DNA of 64,000 nt from Choristoneura fumiferana (taxonomy: Eukaryota; Arthropoda; Insecta; Lepidoptera; Tortricidae), in assembly GCF_025370935.1 (NCBI RefSeq), contig NC_133490.1:2014243-2078242 (forward strand), in the 5' to 3' direction. The notes below the pieces were generated by a model. The model was given only the letters and a program-made list of their open reading frames with translations. It did no database searches and was not told the DNA's origin. A program made the position numbers and the translations under genes. The first letter of the stretch is position 1. The number at the start of each line of letters is the position of its first letter. Positions 50,788 through 62,294 of this stretch are shown piece by piece.

Positions 50788-51414
50788 ATAATATAATATG
50801 ACATAAATAAATGACCCAACAATATTGCAACCAGCTCCCGGTCCACAAGCAGCGTGTTTTTACTGCTCTGTTTATCTCAGCCATCGTAATTCATAATCCG
50901 ACAAACCTGTTACGTGTCATATACATTCAATGTAAACCTTGACAGGACGCAATTAAGCCTAAAATGCATTTATTTACAATAACGTCGCCGGATGAAAGGT
51001 CTCATCTAACATTCTACGGACAAATGAACTTTGACTGCTATTTTTGTAAACTTAGAGTTCATATTCCCCTTACTTTTTCAGGCGTTTGAAACATTTTTTT
51101 AATCAAATAATAATTTATTTACAAGTATCGCCAGCTGCATTTGAATTTGAATCTTGGTTTAAGTAATTAAAGTTTAGGTGTAAAATTAATGTTTGTTTGT
51201 CAACTGTCATATGTCGTCGGATAACGGATGTGCGAGTGACCGTTAATCGCAGTTTTTTTAATAATTAGTTTTAATTACAGTTCGATTAAAGTGTCAGATC
51301 GAATATCAGTCGAATTTGTACTGGCACAAGACTTGATATACCGTATTGATGGTTACATTTACATATTGCACGCACATGATGTTATTTTAGTGAGCGAAAA
51401 CACGATACTGTTTT
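50788..51414. other. No recognised feature
   Basis: AT-rich spacer, no ORF with motif. Confidence 0.4.
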
Positions 51415-52045
51415 TAACCCCCGATGCAAAAAGAGGGGTGTTAATGTGTCGTTGGATAGGTCTTTTAAAACCATTAGGGGTTTGCTTATAGGATCATTTT
51501 AAGCCCGTCTGTCTGTCTGTCTGTCTGTCAATACCCTTTTTCTCGGCAACGCGTGGAGACATCAAGCTGAAATTTATATCAAATACGAGGTCTGCTGTCC
51601 CTTGGAGCTGTGAAAAAATCAAACTTCTAAGCCAACGCAATCAAAAGGTTCAGCCGTTTATGCTGCAAATTTCCGCAAATTTTCGAAACTCGCAAGGGAA
51701 TCAAAACCTACAGGGTACTTCCCATGAACTCAGAATCTAGAAATTCGGTATGAAGGTAGCTATTATAACACAAGCAACTAGAAAAGTCTGCAAAATCTTG
51801 ATTTTTATGTCTGTGTGTAAATATCAATGACTTATATAATCTGACCCCACACTGCGTACATTTTGCTTAGGAGTAGGGCTCTGCATACACTGGATATATT
51901 AAATCACTCGGAATAAGCGAGAAATAGTAAAATTAGAAGTAGTAAATCTTCAAGACAGGATTCCCGTTTACTTAGGTACATACCTATAAATGTGTACGGA
52001 ACCCTCGGTGCACGAGTCCGGCTCACACTTGTCCGGTTTTTTAAA
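51415..52045 (+). repeat. Composite of R-C start and a GGTTCC-type repeat
   Basis: AACCCCCGATGCAAAAAGAG (51418-51437) is the R-C start, then GATAGGTCTTTTAAAACCAT of R-B, a (CTGT)n run (51507-51528), CGGCAACGCGTGGAGACATC and TGTACGGAACCCTCGGTGCA. The second part parallels 18480-18860. Confidence 0.6.
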
Positions 52046-52388
52046 TAAATATTTTGCTAGTTTCTAGTAGGTTTAGCCGTTGTATGGTAAAAAAATCTAG
52101 ATAACGAAATATGAGAATAAAATACTGTATAACAAAAACTATAAGAAATAAGACACTAAAATAAGCTATAAAAAGGTTGTCTATAATCATCTTAAGTATT
52201 AACATTAGTCTTCTAATCCCTACCAATATTATAAATCATCACTACTTTGAAAAAACTCGTATCTAAAATCAACATGTCAACAAAATTGAACCTTGACATA
52301 ATGGTTATAAAGTTCACTCAGAAAAATTATCTATTTTGAGGTATGAGTTTTTTTTTAAGTAGTGACGAAATGCCAACGCCAACTATAG

Positions 52389-52601
52389 GTAGGGTAAACC
52401 ATACAGTAATTGGCCACTGTACAGTAATTACCCACTTGAATTAAATCAAAGATTTACAAAGAAAAGTGGAAACAAATATCGTGCTAATTATAATAATCTA
52501 GTCGCTTTTATGATTAAATTTTTGTATTATTGTTGTTGCATATAAAAAATTCAAGTGGGCAATTACTGTAACGTGGCCAATTACTGTATGGTTTACCCTA
52601 C
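52389..52601. mobile_element. Palindromic MITE, GTAGGGTAAACCATAC ends
   Basis: Left GTAGGGTAAACCATACAGTA, ATTGGCCAC and right GTGGCCAATTACTGTATGGT, TTACCCTAC pair, and CAGTAATTACCCACTTGAAT has its inverse ATTCAAGTGGGCAATTACTG. 213 bp, arms about 55 bp, no ORF. Confidence 0.85.
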
Positions 52602-52999
52602 TCAATCGATCCTATTGAAATTAGGGCGCGGAAATAGTTTAAGAGAGCGAGATGACTATGAGATGTTGAGTCTAGTCTAGTGTTCTTTCGATAAGTTATA
52701 GAAGAATGTATGTTTCACGAGACAAAAACAGCATACAGACCAATTGAACTTTAATTTCCCTGTTTTTTTATACATGACATTACTCCACTGCATTACGACA
52801 TATACAAACCAAACTTTTACGCTCAGTTGACATAGCGAATTGATTTCATAAACATATTACAGTGAGTGATTATTTTATTTTATTTCGAAGCAAGGCCGCA
52901 GTGATACGCCGTCGAAAGGGTTACCATATATTTTGGCTCTAGGTCCGCATACTGTTTTATAATTTAAAAAAAGTTAGGCAAATCATATCCAACGTACGG
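52602..52999. other. No recognised feature
   Basis: AT-rich spacer. Confidence 0.4.
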
Positions 53000-53350
53000 G
53001 ATCAAAACTATACTTTCTTCTCTAAGGTAAAAATAAAAATAAAATAACCTAACCATAAAAATTCCATTTTAATACAAGCTTTTTTTGCTGACTGCACTTT
53101 TTTTGTTGACTGTACTTGCATTGTCACCCTAACTACATTTGCACACCAAATTTCAAGTCGATGCTATTAACCGTTAAGGAGTTCCGTCCTGCGGACACGA
53201 TCCCGGCTGGACTACCAGGGTATCACTACTAGATTATTGCATTGTCACGCGATTTTCATAAGTATTCCAAATGTCAAGTCAATCTGACTACTGGAAGTTG
53301 GTCAAATTTTACTTGCAAGATTTGATTACAGACAGACAGACAACGGGACA
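53000..53350 (+). repeat. Dispersed repeat with TTGCTGACTG...CAGACAGACAG
   Basis: GACTGTACTTGCATTGTCAC, CAAATTTCAAGTCGATGCTA, CCGGCTGGACTACCAGGGTA, CAAGTCAATCTGACTACTGG and CTTGCAAGATTTGATTACAG. Related pieces are at 54340-54520 and 56600-56765. Confidence 0.6.
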
Positions 53351-53497
53351 GGTGAAACTAAATAAAAGCTTGTAAAAAAGGCATTGAACATGAATGGAAT
53401 ACAAGTGTATTCAGATTACAATGCCTATTCATAATACCTATAATCATTTGTTTATTTGTTTGTTGGTGTTCAATAAGGAGTCATTTCATTGTATTGT

Positions 53498-54240
53498 ATG
53501 TATGTATGTATGTATGTAAACTCTTTATTGTACAAAAGAAAATTAACAAAATACAACTGACAAACTTTAAGATACTTGTACAAAGGCGGACTTATCCCTT
53601 TAAGGGATCTCTACCAGTCAACCTTTGAGTGGATGAGAGGAGAGGAGCAATACGTTAGGGTCCGACAAAGGGTGAGTTTAAGAGTTAAAATAATGGAAGC
53701 TACTATACAGTGCTTTAAACAATATAATACATAAACTACAATATAAATAAATAAACTACTATATATATGACCATAATACATATAATATATAAGCATATTA
53801 AACAAAGGAATGTTCTCAAATATTTAAGGAGAAGGTGCAAGCCACATTCTTCTCAAGCCTTCCCTAAAAGATCCCACGGTGGGAGATTGCCTGATGGAGG
53901 TCGGTAGCCGATTCCACAGCCTGGCAGATTGCACTGTAAAGGATTTAGAGTATGTTTTGGATGAGGTAGAAGGACAGGCTAAAAGGAGATTGGTACTCGA
54001 TCGTAACCGATACTGACTGCCAGCAGCCAAGTAGCTGAAACGCTCGGAAAGGTATACGGGAGCAGAAGGATTAAAGAGAGTGTTGAAAAGTAATGACAGA
54101 ACAGAGAATGTATTGTATCCTTATGTCTCATGTTTTCCAGCGTACATGGTAACCCTGGCCTGGCAGCCAATAGCGGGCGAAAGCGAGCAAGGCTACGCGC
54201 CGCTCGACACAAAACATATGCTCCGGCGCATTGCCCGTGT
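53498..54240 (-). pseudogene. LINE (CR1/Jockey-like) 3' half: RT C-terminus and 3' UTR
   Basis: Minus frames 53979-54212 and 53824-54030 give CRAARSLARFRPLLAARPGL and then SQYRLRSSTNLLLACPSTSS, KTYSKSFTVQSARLWNRLPT, SIRQSPTVGSFREGLRRMW. The SFTVQSARLWNRLP block is the conserved C-terminus of CR1/Jockey-group LINE ORF2. A frameshift near 54010-54040 separates the two. The 3' UTR ends AATAAAGAGTTTACATACAT and (CATA)n. Its 3' end matches 12130-12320. Confidence 0.75.
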
Positions 54241-54339
54241 TTAGATCGACAACGTAACTCTACCTCGATGCTCTACTTGTAATCAAGAAATTCAATTACC
54301 ACTCTTAGGGGCAATAGGGAAAGTATTACAAAGTTTCGC

Positions 54340-54520
54340 GTCTGTGCCGTAAACAATTGAGGAGTTCCTTCCTGCCGAGACGATCCTGGCTGGACTACTA
54401 GGATGACACTACCAGATTGACACGAGTCAATCGAATCACTGAAAGAGGGTCAAAAATAGCTTCTAAGATTTGACCCCAAATAAACAGATAGGGCAAGCTA
54501 AATAAAAAATAAGGGCTTGT
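54340..54520 (+). repeat. Dispersed repeat, as at 53000-53350
   Basis: GTGCCGTAAACAATTGAGGA, CGATCCTGGCTGGACTACTA and AGCTTCTAAGATTTGACCCC. Diverged copy. Confidence 0.5.
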
Positions 54521-55047
54521 TAATATATGTGATTTTCCACTAAAGTTAACCTTACTACATACTACAAGAAACAAAGGGCTTAAATTTACGTCTTATAGAC
54601 TGTTAAAAACCAAAAATCGCTTCTACAACATTGCATACGTTTTAATAACAAAATTCCAAAGAAAATACCACAACCTGTAGGGAAAATGAAAACATTTTGA
54701 GAAGAGAAGAAGAAGGAATTGTGTATGTAAAGTACTAGGCCCACGTGGGTAATGCGGCCCAAGCCTAAGCAATGGGACTGTTAACTATGGAAAGTGTTAA
54801 GTTAACTAAGGAAACATCCTCAAGCTACCGTATTATAATTTCATCAAATTGAATGGCCCGTATTAAAAAAGCAATGGTAGTTAACGGCAGCATTTTCCTC
54901 TTGAGAAACGTGTTTACAATATTGATCAACTGCGCTCTTCAAACAAATAGAGCGTTATCATAAGGTACTGTATAGCTAAGTGGGCACTCCTTTTTAACCG
55001 ACTTCAGAGATAGTGGAGGTCCTGTTCTCATTGACTAAATGACTAAC
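54521..55047. other. No recognised feature
   Basis: AT-rich, no ORF. Confidence 0.4.
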
Positions 55048-55185
55048 GGGCTGTTTCACCATCCACTGATTAAATTTATTTGATGGATAAATGTGATGCA
55101 TCTCTGTTTGTTTTGTTCGAATAGACTGAGACGGCATCACATTTATCTGTCAAATAAATTTAATCAATGGAAGGTGAAACAGCCC
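55048..55185. mobile_element. pal-2 MITE, best copy
   Basis: GGGCTGTTTCACCATCCACT, GATTAAATTTATTTGATGGA, TAAATGTGATGCATCTCTGT and the inverse GCATCACATTTATCTGTCAA, TTTAATCAATGGAAGGTGAA, ACAGCCC. About 55-bp arms. Confidence 0.9.
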
Positions 55186-56464
55186 TTAGATGTTTGTTAA
55201 TTTCAGTGATAAAGAAATGACGGTGTTTGACAGCCAAATATCGCTAGATGGCGTTAGTATCGTCAGATTAGTTTGACGTTACTAGTTTGTACCTAATAAG
55301 GATGTTGACACCATTAAAAAATAATTCGAAGACACGACTCCAGTAAAAAAACGCTTTATTTTAGCCCTGAAAACCAGATTAATTTTCGATTAACTGCAAA
55401 ATTAGATTTTTGTTGCTTTAAAACAAATAAATAGTTAGTTGATTGAGTTGGCGAACAAGTGACGTCATATGTTTCTATTTCCATTCAAACTATGGGAGAA
55501 TTGGGTTTTGACAGCTCATAAAAAGTACGTCAGTTGATTGGTGGAGTCAACATCCCTATTGGCTAATTTAATCAGTTTGTCTTAATGTGGCATAGTAAGT
55601 AGCTCACCAATTGGATAGACCGATTTCGATGCGATTTTTTTACGTGAAAGCGAGTTTATAGAAAACTTTTTGTGCACTTAATCTCCTAAATCCCCGCGTA
55701 CAAAGTTTTGCCCATAAAGTCCAATCAAATGTCAACTTTTCTTTAATTTGACGCCGGGTCTTAGAAGGAAGTTTTTTACGATGCATGAAAATAGCACGTA
55801 GATTTACAGCACAGCACAAACAAATAATGGATCAAAAACTGTCACCTTTTGTTGTATTCACAAAAGCAAACGCTTTTGATGCATACAGAATTATGGATGC
55901 GTATGAAAGCACACATAGAATGGATCGGAAACAGGGCTCTGGCGAAATAAGGGCTATTTTGGATGAGTAAATTATATACGCTTTTAAATCACAAGCGGCA
56001 TCAGTCTCAATGCGGCAGGAAATATGGTGTAAAATGTCATTCAGTAATTTGTCTGGTTGATGACAATTATACCAGATTTTCCTTAATGTGTTTACGCATT
56101 CAGTTCGTACAGGATTTTGTAGACATTTAATCGTCATTGTTCAGTCAAGTTAATCTATTGACGTTGGGTACGGTTGCTGCAATGTTACCTAAACGGTGAA
56201 GCATAAAACATAATAAGTTTTTAAGATTGGTTTTGGAGTCTTTTTGTATTTTTTATTTTAACTCCAAATTTGTTACTTAAATCTTAATTTGATTGCTTAA
56301 TAGCGACATCTCTTGCCCGTGTGAGCGGTTAGTTCCGAAGGAGTATTGAATTCTCTCGGTGAGAGCTAAAACATAGATGTCGTTAGTGTCGCTGCTTAAG
56401 TGGCTAAATAAAGAAAAAAGCAAGCTGAGATATGTGATGCATAGGAGAAATTTGTGTCTAGACT
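55186..56464. other. No recognised feature
   Basis: AT-rich. Overlapping short ORFs at 55785-56137 on both strands have no motif or coding signature. Confidence 0.4.
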
Positions 56465-56570
56465 CCTGACCAGTGATGGTGTAGGAGTTATGGCACGCAG
56501 CACGGAATGCTGAGGACCTGTGTTCGATTTCCAGCGCGGGGCTCTTTTTTTCTGGGTTTTTCTGTGCATA
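56465..56570 (+). mobile_element. Candidate tRNA-derived SINE
   Basis: TGGTGTAGGAGTTATGGCAC (A-box-like), GCTGAGGACCTGTGTTCGAT TTCC (B-box-like) and GCGCGGGGCTC before a T run. Different family from the SINE at 13731. Confidence 0.5.
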
Positions 56571-56599
56571 CATTCAGTTTGTATTTTCGATATTTTCGA

Positions 56600-56765
56600 T
56601 ATTTTTACTGCAAGATGTTTTGCTGACTGTACAATTCAATTCTATTCAATTGTCATTCAAACTATGTACATTTCCGTACCAAAATTCAAGTCAATCCGAC
56701 TACTGAAAGTGCATCAAATTCAGCTTGCAAGATTTGAGCTTGGCTCGTACATTGCAAGTAATTAA
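56600..56765 (+). repeat. Dispersed repeat, as at 53000-53350
   Basis: TTTTGCTGACTGTACAATTC, ATTCAAGTCAATCCGACTAC and CAGCTTGCAAGATTTGAGCT. Confidence 0.55.
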
Positions 56766-56849
56766 TAAGCTTTAAGGAATTAATCAGTAACCATCCAAAC
56801 TGAACCCACACAGAGGGGCTTCGCTAGCACTTAATATTCATATGTTTTA

Positions 56850-57010
56850 ATGTTTTAATGTTTATTTGGGTACAAACGGTACAATATGGCTGATTACAAA
56901 TGAAAAATTAGCTAATACACCAACCAGTAAGGTTACCACAGGTTAATATTACATATTACTAACCTTAGGAATAAAATAATAACTAATAAAGTAAAGTAAT
57001 AATAAAAAAA
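56850..57010 (-). mobile_element. LINE-like 3' UTR
   Basis: Minus reading ends TTTGTACCCAAATAAACATT followed by AAAACATT runs. It looks like a polyadenylated retroposon end; family unassigned. Confidence 0.4.
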
Positions 57011-57479
57011 AAAATTAAACTTTAGTTTAAATTTAATTTAATTTATTTTATATAGATAGATAGTTCCATTTTTTTATCGATAATTTGATTTATGTATGTA
57101 CCTTATAACAACTTGAAATGTTTGTTTTCGTATAATTGTCATGGCATGGTTGTGAATAAAGATTTTTTATATATTCAGTTTTTTTTAACAAAAGCAAAAT
57201 CATATTGTTATGTACTTACTACAATTAATTTATACTTAAGCCAAAACAAACAAAGCTGGTGGATACCTTCCTACCTAGAAGACAGCAGACGCGAGATACG
57301 GTTTATTTATATTTTTATGCTAACTTTATCCTGTTAAGTTTATTTATAGTAAAAAGTCCTTAAGGGCTTTCCCAGAAACGAACTATGGACTTTCCTACAC
57401 CACTCAGAAACAGGTCTGGTGCCACATCAGAATACTAATTACAATTATATACTGCCATTTAGAATTTCCAGTGTTATAC

Positions 57480-57625
57480 TTATTTAGAGGAGATGGCGGG
57501 ACGACCTGAGCGCTTTTCAGCTCGATTGGCAGGTGCATGCCCAGGACAGGGAAGAGTGGCGGAGAAAAGGGGAGGCCCTTTGCCCAGCAGTGGGACATAA
57601 TACAGGCTACATAAAAAAAAAAAAA
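57480..57625 (+). mobile_element. LINE 3' end
   Basis: GAGGAGATGGCGGGACGACC, TGGCAGGTGCATGCCCAGGA, GGAAGAGTGGCGGAGAAAAG, GCCCTTTGCCCAGCAGTGGG and a poly-A run. Codes for W...AQDREEWRRKGEALCPAVG, the C-terminus of a LINE RT ORF related to, but distinct from, the copy at 44111. Confidence 0.75.
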
Positions 57626-58642
57626 AACTTATTTGAGATAAAGTTCTGCGTGTTCTCTCGGAACATTGTGTCATGTTTGAGAGTAAAATGGGAATGGAAC
57701 ATGTTTGAAACGAGATTAAAACGACATCGGACTTGATTTTAGTCGAGTTGCAATGTTTTAAGTTGAACATCAAATTGAGGAAAAGTGACAGACGGACTAC
57801 AAAGTGAACAAGCGATTAAGAGTAAGGGTTCAGATTTCATATACAAAGGTACAGAATCTTAAAAAATATATTTTTCACTTCTCATGTTCGTAAAGTTCGT
57901 GTTTATGCTGGATCTAGGCGATATAAAATGACTTTTTATGCTCAAGTGCATTAAAATCTTCGTCTAAGACCAAGGTCTCATCAGCCACAAACGAAAAAGT
58001 TTCTAAATATTTTTAATCATCATATAAAAATAAAAATCAATCAAAATTAATCACAGAAATGCATGCAAAATAAAAGGTAAATAGTAAGTGAAAAATTGTT
58101 TCCACTGTTACTATTTCATTTCCTCGCAATCGAAGTGAAAAGCAGAGTGTAAAACTCGAGCATTAAACCCATTTTCCCCTCGACGTCTCTACCTATCCAA
58201 CCCTCGCCGTGCCGGTTCGGGTGGTTATATGAATGTCTTGGGTAAAATGGCTCGTTTTATGCTCTCGTTGTACAGTTTACTATTTAAGAACGAATAGATA
58301 ACACAAAGAATATAATGATGAATATTTTATGATGTCTTTGCGGTTGCGAATCGGACACAGCATAATGCTGAACCGTAAGACACCCCCATTTCTACTCCTT
58401 TGTTCTCCTGAAAATCAAGAATGACACTCACATACCCGTTTTTGTTAGTTCTTTGATAAGAGTTTTGTATTGTAATGTAATGCTACCAATGAATCAGACG
58501 TATAGCTCAGTAACAAACATTAGGTCAAATTCCTGTGATAATTCTTCGAATCACAGTAATGAGTCACCACTTTGTTGTCATACCCATTACAGACAGACAC
58601 TCGTAATTAGCATCCATTGCCAAACATTGAACAGCTAACTTT
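57626..58642. other. No recognised feature
   Basis: AT-rich spacer without motif-bearing ORFs. Confidence 0.4.
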
Positions 58643-58806
58643 AGGTAGTGCCACCAGAGTTGAGGTCACGCACACATGAACATGTCATGTAATGACAGTG
58701 GGATTTTGACATTTACTCATTTATTTCATTCATTATCCTTTTGTGCAATCAGTTCTTTTTGTAGCTGTGTGCGTAATCATTCACTTCAACTCTCGTGGCA
58801 CTACCT
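58643..58806. mobile_element. pal-4 MITE
   Basis: AGGTAGTGCCACCAGAGTTG at the left and CAACTCTCGTGGCACTACCT at the right. Interior GTCACGCACACATGAACATG and CAGTTCTTTTTGTAGCTGTG is shared with 34387-34539. The 66-aa plus frame crossing it is spurious. Confidence 0.85.
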
Positions 58807-58869
58807 ATACACTGTCCGCTGCTTCATCCTCTTAGGAGCTATGTGTTTACGTCACACTTATTTTTATAG

Positions 58870-59160
58870 TTTTTAAGGTTCCGTACCACTAAATGTAAAA
58901 CGGAACCCTTACAGGGTCACCGTGTCTGTTACAAATTTGCTCCGAAACATGGACCAATTGAGTTGACATTTTTTATAGGGTAAATCTGTCTATTGTATAC
59001 ATAAAATAATACTGTAACTGGTCGATGTGTATATATTGAGAATATTTGAGGGAAACGTTACGAGGAAACTGTTGTTATATATTTTAGAGCTATAAAACCC
59101 AAAACAATGATGTTTAAAGTTATTCTCTGTTTGTCTGTGCGTTTATTCGCGCTAATCTCA
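58870..59160 (+). repeat. GGTTCCGTACC-type dispersed repeat
   Basis: AAGGTTCCGTACCACTAAAT, AAACGGAACCCTTACAGGGT, CACCGTGTCTGTTACAAATT. Related in plan to 18480-18860, but a different subfamily. Confidence 0.5.
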
Positions 59161-60424
59161 AATAATGTGGCTTTTATTGATGTGTAGTGGCTTTCTTGAA
59201 TACAAATTAAGTGTTTATTTCATTTGCATTGGTTCGCAAATAAAAAAGATACGTCAGTAAAAAGAATTTCACCGAACAGCTTCGGAAGAATCGCTATTAA
59301 TTTGGCTAAAACGTAGGTTGACTTCACGTCCTTTGGTTAATTATAATTTGTGAAATTATGACGATTGCATGTTTATACGAAAACAAAACAAAAAAATATA
59401 GAGTCCTAAAAATATTGAAAACCTTTACAGGGGTATCCAGTCAAACTAATCCAACAGCCTGCTGAAAAAATCCAAATAAATTTTAGGACACCTAATAGAC
59501 AAATATATCGCTAAGAAAAGTACCAGTTCTGTCACATCTCTGCCCCAATGTCTCAAACAATCTCAAAACAATAGGCAAATATACAAAAGAAATATGGAAA
59601 TTCGTGATGAAAATATACGCCGCAGCAACAAAACGCCACTGCCAGAAAAGGCGCGGGCCCATTATGTCAATTTGCGTCACCTGTCATTGTATATCGTTGT
59701 TTACAAACAATACTGCTGCATTTAAGGTTCAGTGACCCATGTTCTTAATTATATGGTGCAATAGTTCTTCCATAGACGTAGAGAGCGAAGTCGGTTAGAT
59801 CTTAACGAGAAGACGTATTGTCTAACACGCGAATACTTGACAGAAATACACCGATTGACCGAAAGATGTTGTGAAAACGATCGCAATCCCGATTGTAAAA
59901 CAACGTCAAAATTTCATGTCATGTTTTAGAAAAAATCTTTTCCATATCTGCTTGACCGGCAACCCCCTACTTCCCGGCCTCTACAGTAATGTACTATAAT
60001 ATACCTACCAGCTTCACAATTGTGACCCACTCTACACTACAGACAAAATTACCTATTACTGCATACATTTGAGGGCCACATGTTTTTCCACTCAGTATAT
60101 TTTACCTGTTTATTAATATAGCCTCTAGAAACTCATGTAAAAATTAAAGTCGTGAGCAAAATTCTTAACAATCGCCAATCAATTTTGATTTACCTCGGCA
60201 ATACGCAGACCTTCGTGGCATATACAGGATGATATATGCCCAAGTAAGCTATTACCCCACATAGCCAAGGTGACTGCTAGGTTTAGCCTGCGGCGTCGTC
60301 TGCCTTACATACCGTGAGAACTAGAACCATCGATAGTTTTGAAGCCTACGCGTTTTGGGAGAAAGGTGGTAACTGGTTATTATGTAACTGCTTTTAAACT
60401 TTAGTGACGATTTTAGTAAATAAA
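59161..60424. other. No recognised feature
   Basis: AT-rich, no repeat end or ORF recognised. Confidence 0.4.
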
Positions 60425-60850
60425 TCCTACTTCCTACTTATATTATAAATGCGAAAGTTTGTGTGTGTGTGTTTGTTACGGCTGGACGCATTTAGATGAA
60501 ATTTGGTACGTAGCTGGACGTCTGGAATAACACAAAGGTTACTTTTTATACCGATATTTCCACGGGACAGGGATAAAATCTTGAAATAACAACCGTTGGG
60601 CTTAGAGTCATTAAATTTGGTATACAGATAGCTGGACGTCTCTAATAACACATAGGTTTTTTATCCCGATATTCCCACGGGACAGGGATAAAATCTTGAA
60701 ATTTCAACCGCTGGGTTTAGGGTCTTGAAATTTTGGACAGTTATTCTTAACACCACGATATAAATTTTGGGAATTCCCAGGGGAATTTGTAAGATCCCGG
60801 AATTTCAATTGTAACTACCAGTTTACCAGAGGTAAACTCTAGTGATAAAT
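60425..60850 (-). repeat. R-A-like repeat, reverse, with internal duplication
   Basis: ACTTATATTATAAATGCGAA AGTTTGTG start, a GT run, CGGCTGGACGCATTTAGATG, then GATATTTCCACGGGACAGGG twice (about 60557 and 60668) with TAGCTGGACGTCTNNAATAA also twice. A tandem duplication of about 112 bp. Confidence 0.65.
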
Positions 60851-60907
60851 AAATGTCATAGGATACCAGTTTAGTTTAGTTCCTAACTAAGATAACCTAA
60901 CCTAACC

Positions 60908-61157
60908 TAACCTAACCAACTAAAAGTTGGAAAACCCCAGACTTTGTCACTTCAAAGTTCAATATCTCAAAAACGGCTAAACCGATTTTGATAAAACATG
61001 TCTAAGAACCATTGCTAGAAAACCTGCTTTCAAAATAAAAGTAATACATTCAAATCGGTTTACCCGTTTAAGAGCCACGGTGCCGCAGACAGACAGACAG
61101 ACACACATAGCGGTCAAACTTATAGCACCCCTCTTTTTGCGCCGGGGGTTAAAAATG
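60908..61157 (-). repeat. R-C repeat, reverse
   Basis: (CCTAA)n at 60895-60917, then AACTAAAAGTTGGAAAACCC, ACTTCAAAGTTCAATATCTC, AAACATGTCTAAGAACCATT, a (CAGA)n run and CCCCTCTTTTTGCGCCGGGG. Full length. Confidence 0.85.
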
Positions 61158-61538
61158 GGTATTAAGTAACCGATAAAAACACGAGAGCTGATCTGATGAT
61201 GGAGCCATACTTGTACTCCGAGATAGAGCAACATAACTTAGCCGTATATGGGCTTGTTAGTAGTCTTACCCTGCATTTCCACCAGATGTGCGAGGATGTG
61301 GCGCGAAAAATGTGTTTTTCATGAACCAATAGAAACGTATTATTTTAAATAATTTTATTGAATCAGGCGTTACTTTGCGGAGGTCCATATCAATGAACTA
61401 AAACAATTTCCTTGCTCACCCGCGACCTTACGATAGCTAAGCTTATGCAAAATATGCGTGTTCATGCAGTTCCTCCACCTCCACACTGTAAGAACACACA
61501 CAAATCACACAAACCCATCTATCACCACCACCACACTA

Positions 61539-61581
61539 CACTGACGCGTTTCGAACTCAAACAAAGCTCATCTTCAGAGTG
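61539..61581 (-). ncRNA. Hammerhead-ribozyme-like motif (copy 3, left arm)
   Basis: Same core as copy 1. Stem II here is GAGCUU/GAGUUC with loop UGUUU, where C:G has become U:G, so pairing is kept despite the change. Confidence 0.55.
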
Positions 61582-61780
61582 ACACAACCGTACACCATGC
61601 TACCAGTTGTTAGACTAACGAACCACAACCACCGTTTTAACTTGTCACTGTAACTCCCCAAGTACCCACATACGTTTTATGAAACAAAACAAAACTACCC
61701 ACAAATTATTAATAAAATTTTTTAACCGTCCTTCAAAACTACCTTGATTTTTTATTTATTTACTGTCAAGGCATGTTTTA

Positions 61781-61978
61781 TTAACTACCATTGCTGAAAT
61801 TAGATCCAAGCCGTAGCAAGGGAGATGAAACTAAATTTACCTGCTCATTAATAATAGACCCCATACTGTTGTATCTAATTATCTCCATGCATTCTAAAAC
61901 ATCGAGACGAAACCCCTTGCCACAATAATGTAACACTTCATACGAATCGGAGTCCGATAAAGAATGATTTAGTTCCAA
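61781..61978 (-). pseudogene. C-terminal scrap of a PLE ORF
   Basis: 65-codon minus frame: SDSYEVLHYCGKGFRLDVLE, CMEIIRYNSMGSIINEQVNL, VSSPLLRL then stop at 61781. The pattern H..KG..LDVLE..EI.......INEQ resembles the segment after the GIY-YIG endonuclease in Penelope-like proteins. The RT and catalytic GIY-YIG parts are absent. The last ~22 codons lie in the left arm and so also exist inverted in the right arm. Confidence 0.6.
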
Positions 61979-62251
61979 CTATTAATGAGCAGGTAAATTT
62001 AGTTTCATCTCCCTTGCTACGGCTTGGATCTAATTTCAGCAATGGTAGTTAATAAAACATGCCTTGACAGTAAATAAATAAAAAATCAAGGTAGTTTTGA
62101 AGGACGGTTAAAAAATTTTATTAATAATTTGTGGGTAGTTTTGTTTTGTTTCATAAAACGTATGTGGGTACTTGGGGAGTTACAGTGACAAGTTAAAACG
62201 GTGGTTGTGGTTCGTTAGTCTAACAACTGGTAGCATGGTGTATGGTTGTGT

Positions 62252-62294
62252 CACTCTGAAGATGAGCTCTGTTTGAGTTCGAAACGCGTCAGTG
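62252..62294 (+). ncRNA. Hammerhead-ribozyme-like motif (copy 3, right arm)
   Basis: CACU-CUGAAGA-U-GAGCUC-UGUUU-GAGUUC-GAAA-CGCGUC-AGUG arrangement. Predicted cut after 62290. Confidence 0.55.

Noticed and set aside
55785..56137. Short opposing ORFs (61 and 101 aa)
   Set aside because: No motif, no repeat relation, opposite strands overlapping; likely chance.
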